DNA of 64,000 bases from Sclerodactyla briareus (GCA_026419785.1 JAODTK010005121.1:1-64000); one strand, 5' to 3'; shown: positions 47,739-59,379, counted from the first letter of the stretch. Translations and numbers: made by a program. The notes: generated by a model not told the origin, from the sequence alone.

Positions 47739-48660
47739 TCAAAAAAAAACTTTTTAATTACTTTAAACTTCATTTCATTTCCGTTATTTGACAAGCCCTA
47801 GCTTCAGTAAGCCAACAGGGGGCACCACCATGACAAGGGAGGAGGAAGGGAGCGGGGGTGAGCAATTATATCTGCTGAGAGAATTGACTTTTTGTCACTC
47901 AGTGGCACGACAGTTCAGATTGTGTTTCTGGGGTGAAACTTCCTTTTTTCTTTGTAACAGTGCACAGCAGTTGGGTACAATTTGTTATAGGGAATGACCA
48001 TCATGGTTATTATATTTTAATCAATTTGTTATACTCTCTTGTAGCTTTTGGGAACACTTTAAGCAGCCAGCAATGCTAGTATCTCTTTATAGGGTTTTGT
48101 GAGTTTTTCGTGGCCTGGGTCGGTGTATATTGTCCTTTTTAGGTCAGAGCCTTTTAACGTGATCAGGCTAGCATGACGGTTATATGCGTAGTCATGTGCC
48201 TGTATAGTTATACAACCAAATTTAACCTTCATGTCACCCTGTTAGCGGGGTGTTAAAATAACAAATGTCATAATCAGATTAAGACTGACTACAGCCAGTC
48301 ACAGCGGATAGCTGGAAGGATTCTGATGAGACTCGGCATAATATATAACTCCTGGCACTACCGAGCAGGCTGTGGTATCATATTTAACCATGATAATGTG
48401 ATTTATAGGGATCCCACTACTGGAAAAGGAAAAAAATGAAGAAAAAAAAACATGTTCATCACATTTACAAAGGAAATTATTGTGGATTAGTTGCATCAAG
48501 TCGAATAGACAAAGTTAAAGCATGACGGATGCTAAACATGCTGAAATTTCAAAGGCACAAACCGTGCGATCATTTGAAAATGTCTGGGCAATGATGAAAG
48601 CGTACTGTTTTGTGTTGTTTGATAGCGTTTTTTGCTGATCAGTTCTCAACTGGGACCTCC
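47739..48660. other. No recognisable gene
   Basis: Ordinary sequence. No open frame above 70 codons is convincing and no shared repeat was found. Confidence 0.4.
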
Positions 48661-48661
48661 C

Positions 48662-48716
48662 TTACCTCCCCTCCTATCCTCCCCCCCCCCAAATGAGTAC
48701 CTCAGGTATGCCCCTG
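48662..48716. mobile_element. Isolated right end of a CAGGGGC-type element
   Basis: Read inverted, the sequence begins CAGGGGCATACCTGAGG and continues through AAATG-type bases into a G-run, the same end type as the hAT-like elements elsewhere in the window. I could not find its partner end. Confidence 0.4.
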
Positions 48717-48734
48717 CACCTGAGAGAGTCATAC

Positions 48735-48900
48735 CAGTGGTGTACCCACGTGAGGGGGGGGGGGGTCAGAACCTCACCAGGACCCAAGTTCAATAGTTTT
48801 CCCCCACAAAAACCTTCTTTTGCTGTGCAGTAGAGGTTTCTGCAGCTGTTATTTAGCGCATATTGCAGCAGCTGGTGTCTATGCCCATAAAATTGTACTT
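48735..48900. mobile_element. Isolated left end of a CAGTGGTGTACCC-type element
   Basis: CAGTGGTGTACCCACG followed by a G12 run and TCAGAACC matches, inverted, the sequence at 57,455-57,526 (GGTTCTGACCCCC to GTGGGTACACCCCTG). The right boundary is not clear. Confidence 0.45.
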
Positions 48901-48964
48901 ATTTGCCATTAGGGAGGGTGAGGCCATTTGTGAGGGTGCACTTCCCTTGGGTTCCGAACTCAAA

Positions 48965-48983
48965 CCCCCCCCCCCCCCCCCCC
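48965..48983. repeat. Run of nineteen C
   Basis: This is the longest homopolymer in the window. Its length is the least certain part of any assembly here. Confidence 0.8.
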
Positions 48984-49079
48984 AGACAAATCTTTAGCGC
49001 CTGCATTATACACACATTTAGGCTCAAATTCCATGAACATAGTATCCACCTGACTTCACCTAATTTATATGCAGTGGTT

Positions 49080-49270
49080 GAACACGTAATGACTTGAGTC
49101 ATGGAGTACATGACACACCCCTATTGGAAATTTTGGGTCTGGTACAGTCATCTCAGGTCAACAGAGGTTGAACTGGAAATTTTGTACACATGATAGTTGA
49201 ATGCATAGAAGTTCATAAACTTGGCATGTAGAATGCTTACCGAGAAAAATGGTCCCTGGATCTGATCTGA
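49080..49270 (+). repeat. Diverged 310-bp family fragment
   Basis: GGAGTACATGACACACCCCT, TCAGGTCA followed by four bases and AGGTTG, AAATTTTGTACACATGATAG, and CTTGGCATGTAG followed by CTTACCGAG correspond in order to the array unit at 16.4-18.1 kb. Confidence 0.6.
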
Positions 49271-51884
49271 AGTCATCTAATTTGTTTGTGATGTAAAAAA
49301 GGCAAGGAATCACTGTATTATTGCGTTCTTGTTTATGAAACATCTTACTCTTTTAGTAGAATAGCGCCCTCTCATAATATACTTCCTAATCATTGTGTTA
49401 ATAGTTTGGAGTAGTGTTCCCTATGTCTGTTCCTTGTTTCCTTGTTTGAATGCCTCCAGCGCTTACTTGCATTCCGTCGCTCTTATGCTACCACCTCAAC
49501 TGGTGCTACCCTAGCAATCATGTTGTCGTCCCAATCGTCATGTTCGTAACAGACACCAACTTTGACCAAGGTCAGTGGCATAGAAAGGGATTTTCTAGTG
49601 GGGGGGCTGAACTTTGATGACGGTGCATTTCTAGATGCTTTTAAGATGCAGTTTGGTGCAGTATAGCACACCTAAATAGACAATTTCCTGTTTTCACCTG
49701 CCTGGCCTTGGATGAACTTTGGTGATCCAATGATTTCTTTCTGGCCAAACTGTATTGTGACCAATAGGGAAGTTAGTTCCCTTCTTGAGATTGAGTCGAA
49801 TCCCACTTTCTGCCTGCCCCAATACAGGTTCTTCCCCTTTGAAATGGGGACTATACATAGGCATTATCGTAATCACCCATCTGAAACTTTCAAACTCATT
49901 AAAAGAGTCACTCTTGATAATCCACAATCACCTGATCGAGTCTGTTTCGTGTTTAAGAAATAGCCGGAAGTTAAAATCGATATTATGTTATTTTAGATTA
50001 CTCACCATGGATATCGTGCTTGCCTAGTACATGTTTTGCCCAGAAATACATAGAATTTGACAAAATTGATTCAATTTAACGACCTATCAAAATGACTTTC
50101 CTGGATTTTCCTGGTGAACGTACGTGACAGTGACTTCACAAATTGAAGTTTAACAATGGGCTACTGGCAACACTGAACATTTTTTTTTAGGAATGCCTGA
50201 CTAGGAAACCAGTCACAGAAAATGTTGAATAATATTGACTGAGTAACACAGCTGGTGTTTGTCGATATCATCACTACATAACTGGCTACAGACAACAAGT
50301 GGACACAGTATAACAATTTACCACTATAATTCTGTCCAAAAGGCTTAAAAAATGATCTACGTCCGACAGCTCCCTGTATGGTTCATATTGTTCTTGTTAG
50401 TTCACCAATTAAATGTCTCCCTCTAATTCGAAAGTTTTGATCTCTGTACAGTTTTGTGGGTACTATACAGTATTTCTTATGTGACAGAAATTGGTTCTGA
50501 CGAATAACCCCCCCCCCCCTCTCCCCCACAACTTCCCTCCAGTATAATCGACTAATTGTGTCCACTGAAATTTTTGAGGCAGTTGTCACTATGGTCATAT
50601 GGACCATAGCCTCACGCCTGCCCACGGACGCACCTAGGGGGGGTCATAAACTCCTGCGAAATCCTCCATACATTTTCTTCACACAAATTTTTTTTTCTCA
50701 TGACAACCTTGATTTGATAGTGTTGTACTGTAGTACTTTGTACCACATTTGGATAGCAGCTAGAAATTGAACGCTCAATGTAACATGTATACACACTCGT
50801 CACCAATATTTCAATGAAAGTTCGGTTATATCTATGACTGTATGAAGGGTCATGATGGACGAAGAACAAAGGGAAACACAAAGTAGTTATACATGACGAG
50901 GTCCTCACCATTTGCCGTCATAATACAGTTTTTCCGCTGTTTGGCTGTGTTTTTGTGCTTGTACTTTCACTACTATTGTTATGCTTCGATCATCAGAAGC
51001 GCCACCTCCAATTAAGTGCCCCTTATTCTCTGAAAGAGTTTATAGTGTTGGATTTTTCCATTTCAGAAGGGAGGAATCAATAGAAGGGTTAGGATATTGG
51101 TTTGTCTCAACAGTTTCAGGTAATTGGATTTCTTAGTTTCTTTCTCTCTTGTTTTTTTCCCACTTATCCTCACAACTCGGTTGTCCAGGGATACTTCAGT
51201 TTGGGTGTGGTGTGTTTGGGAAACTTGAGGCATTAGCACAAGGTTTCCCCTGTGCATTGTCCATGTATTAACCTTGCATTGTGCACACATAATCCCTCCG
51301 GAAAAATTGTGGATGGATGTGAAAGTGGGGCACCCCAGGGACTGGACTAGGGCCCACTAATTTCCATAACTTACACATTCTGGGTGGAATTTGTCAGACT
51401 TCAACAGACCTATAGGGCTCTAGACTACATTTCCTCCCAACCTGCTTGACTATGGACGGGTTAGCACAAATTCATGCAATTTGCCTGAAGAACCCTTGAT
51501 ATAATCCAGACCGCGATGAGGGGTGTTAGCGGCTCCTCGGATGCAGGTTTGATAGGGGAGAGCAGTGCGGTGAGTGACTGTTCAAGGGTACACAAGGAAA
51601 TGCTTCCCCCCTAGTCCTAACGGATATGGATTCTTTCAACCAAAACTGCAGATCTTCCGACTGAATATTGAGAGAGACTGGCTCCTAAATTGATCCTGGC
51701 CATAAAAAAGCTCTCAGCTCTCAGCACCGTCGTGCGTAGCTCCATGTATTGTACCAGTGAGTGTTGGCAGGGCCCAAGATGAAGACGTGAATAATTGCTC
51801 CGTGTTGAGATTGCAGTGGCCTGAAACTTACAGCAGAATATGAACATCTATTGCAACCCACCACTAATAGCCTGATCTGTCCAT
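49271..51884. other. No gene recognised
   Basis: The interval contains a lone element end at 49,573 (CAGTGGCATAGAAAG), a C-run at 50,509-50,519 and a possible RT fragment at about 51,305-51,360 (DGCESGAPQGL, a stop, then GPLISI), which recalls the VxSGVPQGxxLGPLLF motif but has no neighbouring RT blocks. Overlapping frames of 77-83 codons at 49,694-49,963 are open on both strands and are not called. Confidence 0.35.
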
Positions 51885-52075
51885 TCGGATATTTTCCAAT
51901 CCGGGTATCGTTGCCAATCCGGATATTCTGCGGTCATACGTCATCTCTCCGCCCTGGTTCCGATTAGTGATGACTCACACAGCCAATCAAATACGCACTC
52001 TCCCTCGTACGCTGTAGCTCAGGCGGCCACGTGTGGATGTTTCCGGCAGTGGTATCTCTAAAGAGTGCGGCCAAA
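51885..52075. promoter_or_regulatory. CpG-dense patch with CCAAT, CRE-like, AP-1-like and E-box words
   Basis: By eye about 17 CpG lie in 190 bp. The patch contains CCAATCCGGATAT and CCAATCCGGGTAT, ACGTCA (51,949), TGACTCA (51,970), GCCAATCA (51,981) and CCACGTGTGG (52,027). Clustering of a CCAAT box, a cAMP-response half-site, an AP-1 site and an E-box in a CpG-rich patch is promoter-like. No exon was identified next to it, so this is only a candidate. Confidence 0.3.
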
Positions 52076-52574
52076 GATCAGGATTTATATGTCGTATTCA
52101 AGTCATGAGAGCTGGATATCTCCATCCTGGATTCCAGTCTGTGGAAGGAGAGATTTGGATGGTCTGGACATGTTCAACACAGTGAGAATTGAATCAGGTA
52201 GCGTATTGACATGGAACACTCGTGGTAGATCAAGTAAGACCTAGTCCAGTATACTACAGCAAAATCTGGACAGGAATCTGGACCCTTCTGCTACAAGGGA
52301 CCAAGTCACCATAACAGTGGACGAGTGCTGTGAGCTGGGAGCGCCATGAACCATCTGGAACCTGAATAATTACGTAATTAAACAGGCTAATGATGATGCT
52401 TAGAGCCAATCAAGGTCATGTAAATGTTGACTGACTTTTGGTACATACGTGGTTTCGTTTGAAAAGCCAATACTACACAACCAACTTTCAGTCTTGTACT
52501 AGACAAACTATAGATGGGATCCGAAGAAAAACCTAGAGAATCTTCCACGAGATTTTAAAGAATTATCTCATTCA
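52076..52574. other. No recognisable gene
   Basis: Ordinary sequence downstream of the CpG-dense patch. No open frame of interest; if the patch is a promoter, any first exon here is too short to recognise. Confidence 0.35.
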
Positions 52575-52665
52575 TTTCTAAGAAATAATATAATATACAG
52601 GTATTTATAAAGCGCCAAAATTAAAACCAAAGTTTGCTCTAATGAGCTGTATACCAAGGCAAGAA
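52575..52665 (-). mobile_element. LINE or SINE 3' tail
   Basis: On the minus strand the sequence reads CAGCTCATTAGAGCAAACTT, then GGCGCTTTATAAATACCTGT and TATATTATATTATTTC. The GCGCTTTATAAATAC word followed by a simple AT repeat is the same type of 3' end as LINE relic B. No RT sequence precedes it, so it could equally be a SINE sharing the tail. Confidence 0.45.
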
Positions 52666-52689
52666 TGGTTACAAAAAAAAAAGAAATAC

Positions 52690-52905
52690 CTTCTTTAATC
52701 TTTCTGTTATCATGGTGCAAAAATGCAGCCCATTCCATCCCACCCCCCCCCTCCCACCCATGATGTCATAGATTCTTCAAATTTCCTCAAAGGAAATTGG
52801 AATATCTTCAAATTTGGGGTGCGGCCGTGCGGGGGTGTTTGGGTATGCACTCTTTTCACCTTGCTAGTTCAAAGCAAATTTGTTGCAAGACCATTAGCCT
52901 TCGAC
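52690..52905 (+). repeat. Dispersed repeat pair, copy B (with 20,205-20,430)
   Basis: Colinear match with the 20.2-kb copy; the region AATGCAGCCCATTCCATCCC is followed by a C9 run that the other copy lacks. A 65-codon frame here is not kept in the other copy. Confidence 0.6.
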
Positions 52906-54296
52906 CCAGATCTTGAATGACATAGAACTATGCTCAACAGCAGTATCACCATCACTATAAACCTCATTTGTAGCTAGTAATAAAACTCCAGCCTATAACT
53001 GACTGCTCTGCTTTAAGCCTCTCAACTCTCCATTAGGGTAATGGATAAAATAGTTAGGTTATTAGTGTGTATAACTTCCTGGTTTTGTAGCAATGAGGAG
53101 AATAACAGGATGGGGACTCGCTCTATTGGCCTGCATTAATTACTTTCATTAACCATCGCGCGATCTGAGATGTATCCTGAATACCCTGCCGAGAAATTTC
53201 TCTCAAGGTTATACAGGGTCAAACCTTTTGGGGTCCCTTTCCATGAAAGGTGGGTGGATGTTTGAATATCCAGGAGGCAGGTGCCCTGGAATAGAAACTT
53301 TATAGTACTCTTTCAAAACTGCATATGTGCAAGAGTTTGATGTATTGAACTATATAGAGTGCAATACATAAACATGGCGCTCCCTTTTCAACCATCTGTA
53401 CCCCCTCCCTCATCGTACTATTCTGCATGGACTTTCTCCCACCCCTGTTTCCCCCAGGGGTGGGGATGTTGACAACCCTCCTCAGAAGACTCTTCAGTTT
53501 ACTCTGAGAAATGGAATGTATGCTTTGGGCTACTTCAGCATCTCAAGCGTCTCTCATTGCAAGTTAGAGTACGGAACAGGATCAAGTCATAATAGCTTCA
53601 TCAAATGATGTTGCATAAGGCCCAGAAGTATTCACGATTCAAGAAAGATTGCACTCACTGCCTACGTTTCAATAGCAAAATAATTACCTACTTTAACCTC
53701 ACTTCTGTGAAAACAATAGCTCATCCCGTACAGAGTCAGTCTTTCTCAACAACGCATATCACACTTTGCAGTCTGCGGAGTAGGTGAATAATTCCATCAT
53801 ATTTTGTACCTTTGCAAAGACTTTGCCATACCCACACCTAAACACGGATTCAACTTGGCTGTATAAGCTGAAGGATGAGCCCGCCACCGGTTGAACATAA
53901 GTTCATTCCTATGAAAGCACACCGATTTGGGTTATCCAACCTCCCAAAAAACACAGTGAAAACCTATACGGAAGGTCTAAAATAAAACTTATGCCCAAAT
54001 TTTGGTCATCTTTACTGATCAGACCACCACAAAATTGGGCTCTTATTACAATAACTGTGGTGTTCTTCCATATGTCAGTATTAATGCATTTCTGCAGGTA
54101 CCCAGCAGGTACGATAGACCTTGAAATCATCAGATTATACTTGTGCCGTTCCGAGAACCAATGTTCTAATGAGCGCGAATACTTGATTGATTGCATGGGC
54201 CCAGTGCGCTTATTGTTCAATGAATGTGGTATTTATTTGGGGTGGCTGTCGCTAGTCTCCTCAAAGTACCTTCAGCCTTTGAAATATTCGCGATAA
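52906..54296. other. No recognisable gene
   Basis: Open frames of 101-103 codons overlap on both strands at 53,909-54,296, with unfamiliar translations. Nothing else was recognised. Confidence 0.4.
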
Positions 54297-54625
54297 GCAT
54301 CTCTGAATGTTGAAGATGATGCCTATCATTTGATACCTCATCTACAAGAAGGCTTCAGTCAAAATTACAGTTCTCAAATAATTTCTATTTCAGAGAAAAT
54401 GGTGATCAGCCTGCGACTTTTTCAAAAAGCCACCGGCCGTGACAAATGTATTTGTTTCACCATGGGGACCTATTCCAACTAAATTAAAATTTTGACCTGA
54501 TACCGTTTGTTTCAACATTTTTTGTTTTCGTTTGGTGTTCTGATTCCTTACAAAGTCAGAGGAAATCTATGCAGTCATACTGGAAAGGAGGACATGGAAA
54601 AAGGCTGAATGGAACTTTAATTTGC
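54297..54625 (+). repeat. Dispersed repeat pair, copy B (with 5,815-6,160)
   Basis: Colinear with the 5.8-kb copy over about 330 bp; see that entry for the shared words. It also holds the AGAGGAAATCTATGCAGTCAT word, which with a one-base indel also occurs near 16,344 and 18,551. Confidence 0.7.
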
Positions 54626-54888
54626 CATGTTGCTAGATCATGGTTATGGGGTCCCTGGTGCAGAAACCCAATATGGGGAAGTATACATAACTTGCAGATC
54701 CACAAACCTACCCACTGTGTCAGTTTGTGATATTTGCCCCGACTCCCCAATATCTGTGCAACTTCCAAAAGCCCTTTATCCTTGGTCCAAAAGATATTCC
54801 AAGCAAGCATTTACCGTAGTCCTCTAACCCACTGGACTTACAACTCACTCAGCCAATTACATTAAAAACAGAAGTGAATCTGCACTGA

Positions 54889-55019
54889 CCTGGTTCCCGG
54901 ACAACTCCCACCCGGACAATTCCCACCCAGGCAATTCCACCCAACGTGATCCTAAACTTTTAGACCGTAACCCTAATTCTGATCATTAAAAACATTCCGT
55001 GAGGGGAGTGTCCGGTCAA
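54889..55019. mobile_element. 131-bp miniature element with GTTCCCGGACAACTCCC ends
   Basis: The left end CCTGGTTCCCGGACAACTCC resembles the right end read inverted, TTGACCGGACACTCCCCTC. A CCCGGACAAYTCCCAC word is repeated at the left end. The flanks TGCACTGA (54,881-54,888) and CGCACTGA (55,020-55,027) form an 8-bp target duplication with one mismatch. Confidence 0.6.
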
Positions 55020-55092
55020 CGCACTGAACTATGTATTCAAAAAGTCATGAGCTGTATCTACTAATATTTAATGATTAATCAATCATTGTGAG

Positions 55093-55472
55093 GTCAGAGA
55101 CCGTCAAATGTGACAACGTCTTTGCAAGGCTAAATCCTGGAGGGATTTCCCTGAATAACATAGAATCCTGGAAATATGTTTTCACTTTCAATAGTTGCAA
55201 TATGCTGTTACTTTTACTGTTACTTTTACTGTCTTCTCTACCTCTCGAATTTCAACGACATCTCTACTGAAGGCTATCTGCAAACAAAGTAATTATCATG
55301 CATTTGTCAAAGACCTTTTCAAAAGGTGACGACATCCTTGCAGCTAAGTCCTGGAGGATTTTCCCTGAATCACTAAAATCTGGAATATGTTTTCACTTCG
55401 ATGCAATAATGCAATATGCTTTACTTACTGCTTATCTACCTGTTCCATGAATTTCACCTACTGAGGTTAATC
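55093..55472 (+). repeat. About 215-bp diverged direct duplication
   Basis: Blocks GACAACGTCTTTGCA / GACGACATCCTTGCA, TCCTGGAGG, TTTCCCTGAAT, GGAATATGTTTTCACTT and TGCAATATGCT occur in the same order at 55,110-55,260 and 55,325-55,460. Copy 1 also contains a 12-bp tandem repeat of CTGTTACTTTTA. Confidence 0.8.
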
Positions 55473-57045
55473 ATTGACAAAAAATGTTCATTACAGTTTT
55501 ATTTTCAGGTCAGCATTTTGTTTTTAAACAATCATAATGTCATGATGGGTCCCATGTACTTTCATCTGAGGCTCAACTGTTTGTGAAGTACATATTATAG
55601 TCCTCCTAATCCTGTCCCTCTCCCATAAGAACCCCCTTCCTATACACTGTTCTGGAAGCGATTTGATCGTTATTCATGGGCTGGTCGTTATTGCGATCCC
55701 TATCACTCGAAGGCTGCTGCTTAACCTCATAAACATTTTGTTGGAAGTCAAACATATGTATTGTCGTCTAGGATTCGGGTGTTTTTTTTTTTTATTTCAG
55801 TCTCGAAAGAATATTGTTATTCGCTGTTTCAACTATCCTTCAAACAACTTAGCCTACCTAATGCTACATTAGACTACAGTTAGACTCGTGTTCGGCTACA
55901 TTTTGACTTGTATACTCGTTTTAATCAAGTGACAATGTGACAGTGCAAGAATGGACTTGGATATCAATGTAGCTCATGTTGAACAGAACATATTCTAGGT
56001 CAATTATTAAACAGATCAAAAAGAGCTAACAAACTAATTATTATTTTGCATAGGGCGGGGGCGTATTTTGTTGAAATTACCAAATTGTTAGCCATGAAAC
56101 AGCAATTTTTCAGCTTGCATACTAGTCATATCTGAAGCAATATTGCACCATTTTGCATCTAGCCTACCTTGATTAGGCAAAAAAAATTCAAGGAGGGGGG
56201 GGCCCTTAACCCCCTCCCAGCCGGTGATCACTCCACTTTTAGAATCTTTAATCGCAAAAATCATAGCACTCTCCTACCCCTGGGTATGTTTAGTAATTTC
56301 ATGATATTTACTTACTACCATCCCCCTTCTTCATTGTTCTGTCTGAGGTTTTGAAAAATTGCGCAGCAAACGATAAAAATTGTTATGTGATCTGCCCGTT
56401 GAGGCTTGAATATGCGCCGCCCCTGGCCTCTCCGAAACTCCAATACTCCGAGGGGCATGTTCACCCCTCGCCACTAGCGTGAATGTTTCAACTATCTGTG
56501 TCGTATAAAGTGTCAAAAGCTTGCATCGTGTGAACTGGTGAGGGCTGCCCATACGGGTCCGAGATCACGATTTTAGCAGTCTCAACATTTGGCTGGAAAT
56601 TACAATTGTCATGCAGTTTTTTAGCAGTGACTTGCCCAGTGACCATCTGGCCTATAATGTCCTCAATCCAAAGTGTTGGTGCAGAAATCATTGCTCCTAG
56701 TTTTTTGTTTTTTTAAATAGGGTAATGGAAATAATGTCAACTTTTATGAGAATCACTTCCTTAAACAAAGTGGAGTTCATGCACTTTTGTATGGGCTACA
56801 GTGACGTTTAGTTTTAGTGGGTTTGTTCTTTTGGGAAGTGAATTCCATTTTTGCCCAAATCCTGCCACCCTACTTTTTTTTTTGTTGAGCTCCGGTATCC
56901 ACTGCTTACACAATAAAAACATATATAGATATCCCAGGTAGCACTCTGTATAATAACCAATGACTTTGCATTTCACTGTATCCAATTGCCTTATTCGGTT
57001 CGGTGTACCTGGTGCGGGATTCGCCGCTGACAATAGTGTCAATCC
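55473..57045. other. No recognisable gene
   Basis: The interval contains T-tracts at 55,782-55,794 and 56,873-56,884 and a G8 run near 56,194. Open frames up to about 73 codons have unfamiliar translations; longer minus-strand frames at 56,761-57,307 run into the element that starts at 57,046. Confidence 0.4.
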
Positions 57046-57420
57046 CAGGGTCGTAGCAAGCGGGGGTGTCACACCCCCAATGATTTGTCCGTGCCGTCGA
57101 CAAATTTTCAGTCAGTTCAGTCAAAAAGGAAAAGAGGAAGGGAGGAGAAGAGTGAAAAGAGTGAGAGGAGGCGAAGAGGAGAAGAAGAAGAGATGATGGG
57201 AAAGGAAAAGGGGAAGAAAGGGAGTTACAGGGGAATGCAGGGATTGGAAAGTGAATCTGAGAAGGGAAAAGCGGAAGCCAGACTTTATTCTCGGCTATTT
57301 CATACATTTAGCTCTTCATCCAATTGGCCCATTCAGCGTCGCCGAGAATGTAAACGTCGGCAAAAAAGTGTGCCCTATAATGTGACTCACTCTATTGTCA
57401 AATCAGTGATTTTTTTTTTC
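57046..57420. mobile_element. Third, partial copy of the 40.6-kb hAT-like element
   Basis: CAGGGTCGTAGCAAGCGG, GGGGTGTCACACCCCCAA and CCGTCGACAAATTTTC match the left end of the 40.6-kb element. It carries the same extra purine block (57,118-57,225) and flanking sequence (GCCAGACTTTATT, CAATTGGCCCATTCAGCGTC) as the 46.5-kb copy. Homology fades after about 57,380, so the right part is missing or replaced by the element end at 57,455-57,526. Confidence 0.8.
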
Positions 57421-57454
57421 AGTATTTTGGGATAAAATTTATTGGAATCACTTG

Positions 57455-57526
57455 GGTCCATGGGGGGGAGGGGGGTTCTGACCCCCTGAACCCATCCCCC
57501 ACCCCTCCCCTGTGGGTACACCCCTG
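57455..57526. mobile_element. Right end of a GTACACCCCTG-type element
   Basis: Inverted it reads CAGGGGTGTACCCACAGG, then a G-rich region and GGGGGTCAGAACC, matching the isolated end at 48,735. It may be the true right end of a chimeric element that starts at 57,046, or a separate insertion. Confidence 0.45.
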
Positions 57527-57887
57527 CCACCCATGACCATTCCTGTGTAGGGAGGCGCCTCAATAGTCACAAGGCCAATATGTCAGCATTCCTTATTTCG
57601 GCTTCCCCCGCCATGGTGGGGTCCTGTCAAATACACTGCATCATTCAAGACATTCCTAATGTTGTAATGATAATGAACCATGTTCAGTATTAGATTTACC
57701 TCTGGGTAATACCAAAACATTAAATCTTTGCACTTGTTCTGAATCAAACATGGCTGCCCTTGTCAATGAAAAATATTGTCCTACTTGGCATAATGCTTTT
57801 ATTTTACTTATTTCACTATGTTAGGTTTTTCAACTTGAAGTATTACCATACTGCTGAAGTTTATCTGCTGTATGAAAAACATCCATA

Positions 57888-58207
57888 CCGTATAATCTTG
57901 TCTGTAATAAACGCCCCGTGGATCGTTAGACCAATTTCCACCAAGGGGGGCAATTAATTTGAGGATGATTTTTCTAAGGCAAAAATATAATTTTTGCGGT
58001 ATAGGCTTTCCAGAATTTCCTATACTACACTCTGTTAGGCTACTTCCCAAACACCATACATTTGTGTAGCAACCTTTTTCAAGGACTAATTTTCACGTTT
58101 AACGTTGGGAAATATGCTTCCCCTAACCCTTCATTGGGAATGTCCCCCCCCGCCCCCCAAGAAGGGGCCGTTTATTACAGGGGGGGGCTTCTATTTAGGA
58201 ATAAACT
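57888..58207. mobile_element. Miniature inverted-repeat element, copy B
   Basis: It is homologous, inverted, to 5,101-5,375. Internal ends CTGTAATAAACGCCCC (57,903) and, inverted, CTGTAATAAACGGCCCC (58,164-58,179) form a clear inverted pair. The C-run/G-run at the right end is longer than in copy A. Non-coding. Confidence 0.65.
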
Positions 58208-58504
58208 GCAACTGGGAGACTTTACTGGCGAATAACATCGAGACTATGAATTTAGGAAATATTATAACGCATCCGAGTGTTCGTTATTAAGCTAAATTTC
58301 AGAGTCGAGACTGTTTATGAACCTTTAAAGTCGACCTCTTAGTTTTATCCTCTTCTACAACCCACAAATCAAGAATTACCCGACATTTAGAGACATCGAT
58401 CTTTTAGATCTAATCTTTGTATCTCTAACAGTAAATAAGCAGCTAGGTAACTTTTGCCATAGTTCGATTGAATTGAATTGGCCTTGAATTGCTCACAATA
58501 CACA

Positions 58505-58830
58505 GAAGATTGACAGTGCGTGCTATGCGTACTTTCACGGAGACGCAATACAAACCACTCGTGCCGAACTGGAGGTTTCTTTGCGCGATGTGAACATGGC
58601 GTTCACCATTGCAATGAGCGACGCGTCGTTTCACCCGTTTGTATTCCGTTGAGGCAGAGCGCCCTTTGAAGCGCGCTTATACTGTAACAGGATCTGCGCG
58701 TGTTAACATGAAACTTCCGAAGGTTCCTCAACCTCACAGTTGCGTTTGAAAGTAACTGGCGTTTATTTATCGTTATGACCCAGCAAATCGAGGCAATATC
58801 GATTGTTGTGTTACTCGGACCAGCTGGGTG
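58505..58830. promoter_or_regulatory. CpG-dense patch, possible promoter
   Basis: By eye about 20 CpG occur between 58,510 and 58,710, including GCGCGAT, ACGCGTCG, AGCGCGC and TGCGCGTG, in a window that is otherwise CpG-poor. An ATG in good context (AACATGGCG) near 58,596 opens only 18 codons. A promoter with a short first exon is possible but unsupported by any splice or protein evidence. Confidence 0.25.
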
Positions 58831-59379
58831 TATTCCCAAATGAACCAAAAATTGAACAGTGTAACTATAGGATACTGACTGTTTGTTGCAGATAAAGGGA
58901 CAGTCGGCGTGACGGGTTTAGCCATCAACATGTAGTATTCCGTAACACACGGAAGTAGGGTTTTAATCCAGATTATAATACGGTATATCACCAACACAGT
59001 CAAAATCTGTCCGCAATAATGTTGTTAATGTAACATGCACACAAACCAACATGGAAAGTCTGACTACTTAGTGCTGGAAGGGCCGATCCGATGGGGACTC
59101 ATGACAGCCTTGAATACCTAACTGACATTAAGAAAAATATTCCTAAGTGTAGACCAGCACGATGTTACCAAAGTTAATTCTCAAGGTACTAAGTGGGAAT
59201 TTACCAGAGAGAAGCTACTTACCTATTAAAGTGGGTAAATATACCACAATAGCTGTTAGCGGTTACGCATTAACGCCGTCTACAGGGTTGAATAGGGAAT
59301 TTTAAACCACAACCCCAACATAGCCCTTGTGGTGAATAGGCTCAGGATATCTCTTTTTTGTTAAATGGTATACTCGCGA
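58831..59379. other. No recognisable gene
   Basis: Ordinary sequence between the CpG-dense patch and the tRNA-like fragment; no repeat or coding motif recognised. Confidence 0.35.

Noticed and set aside
57085..57435. 116-codon basic/acidic open frame
   Set aside because: It is the purine-rich block and neighbouring sequence of a hAT-like element, and the frame is not kept in the other copies.
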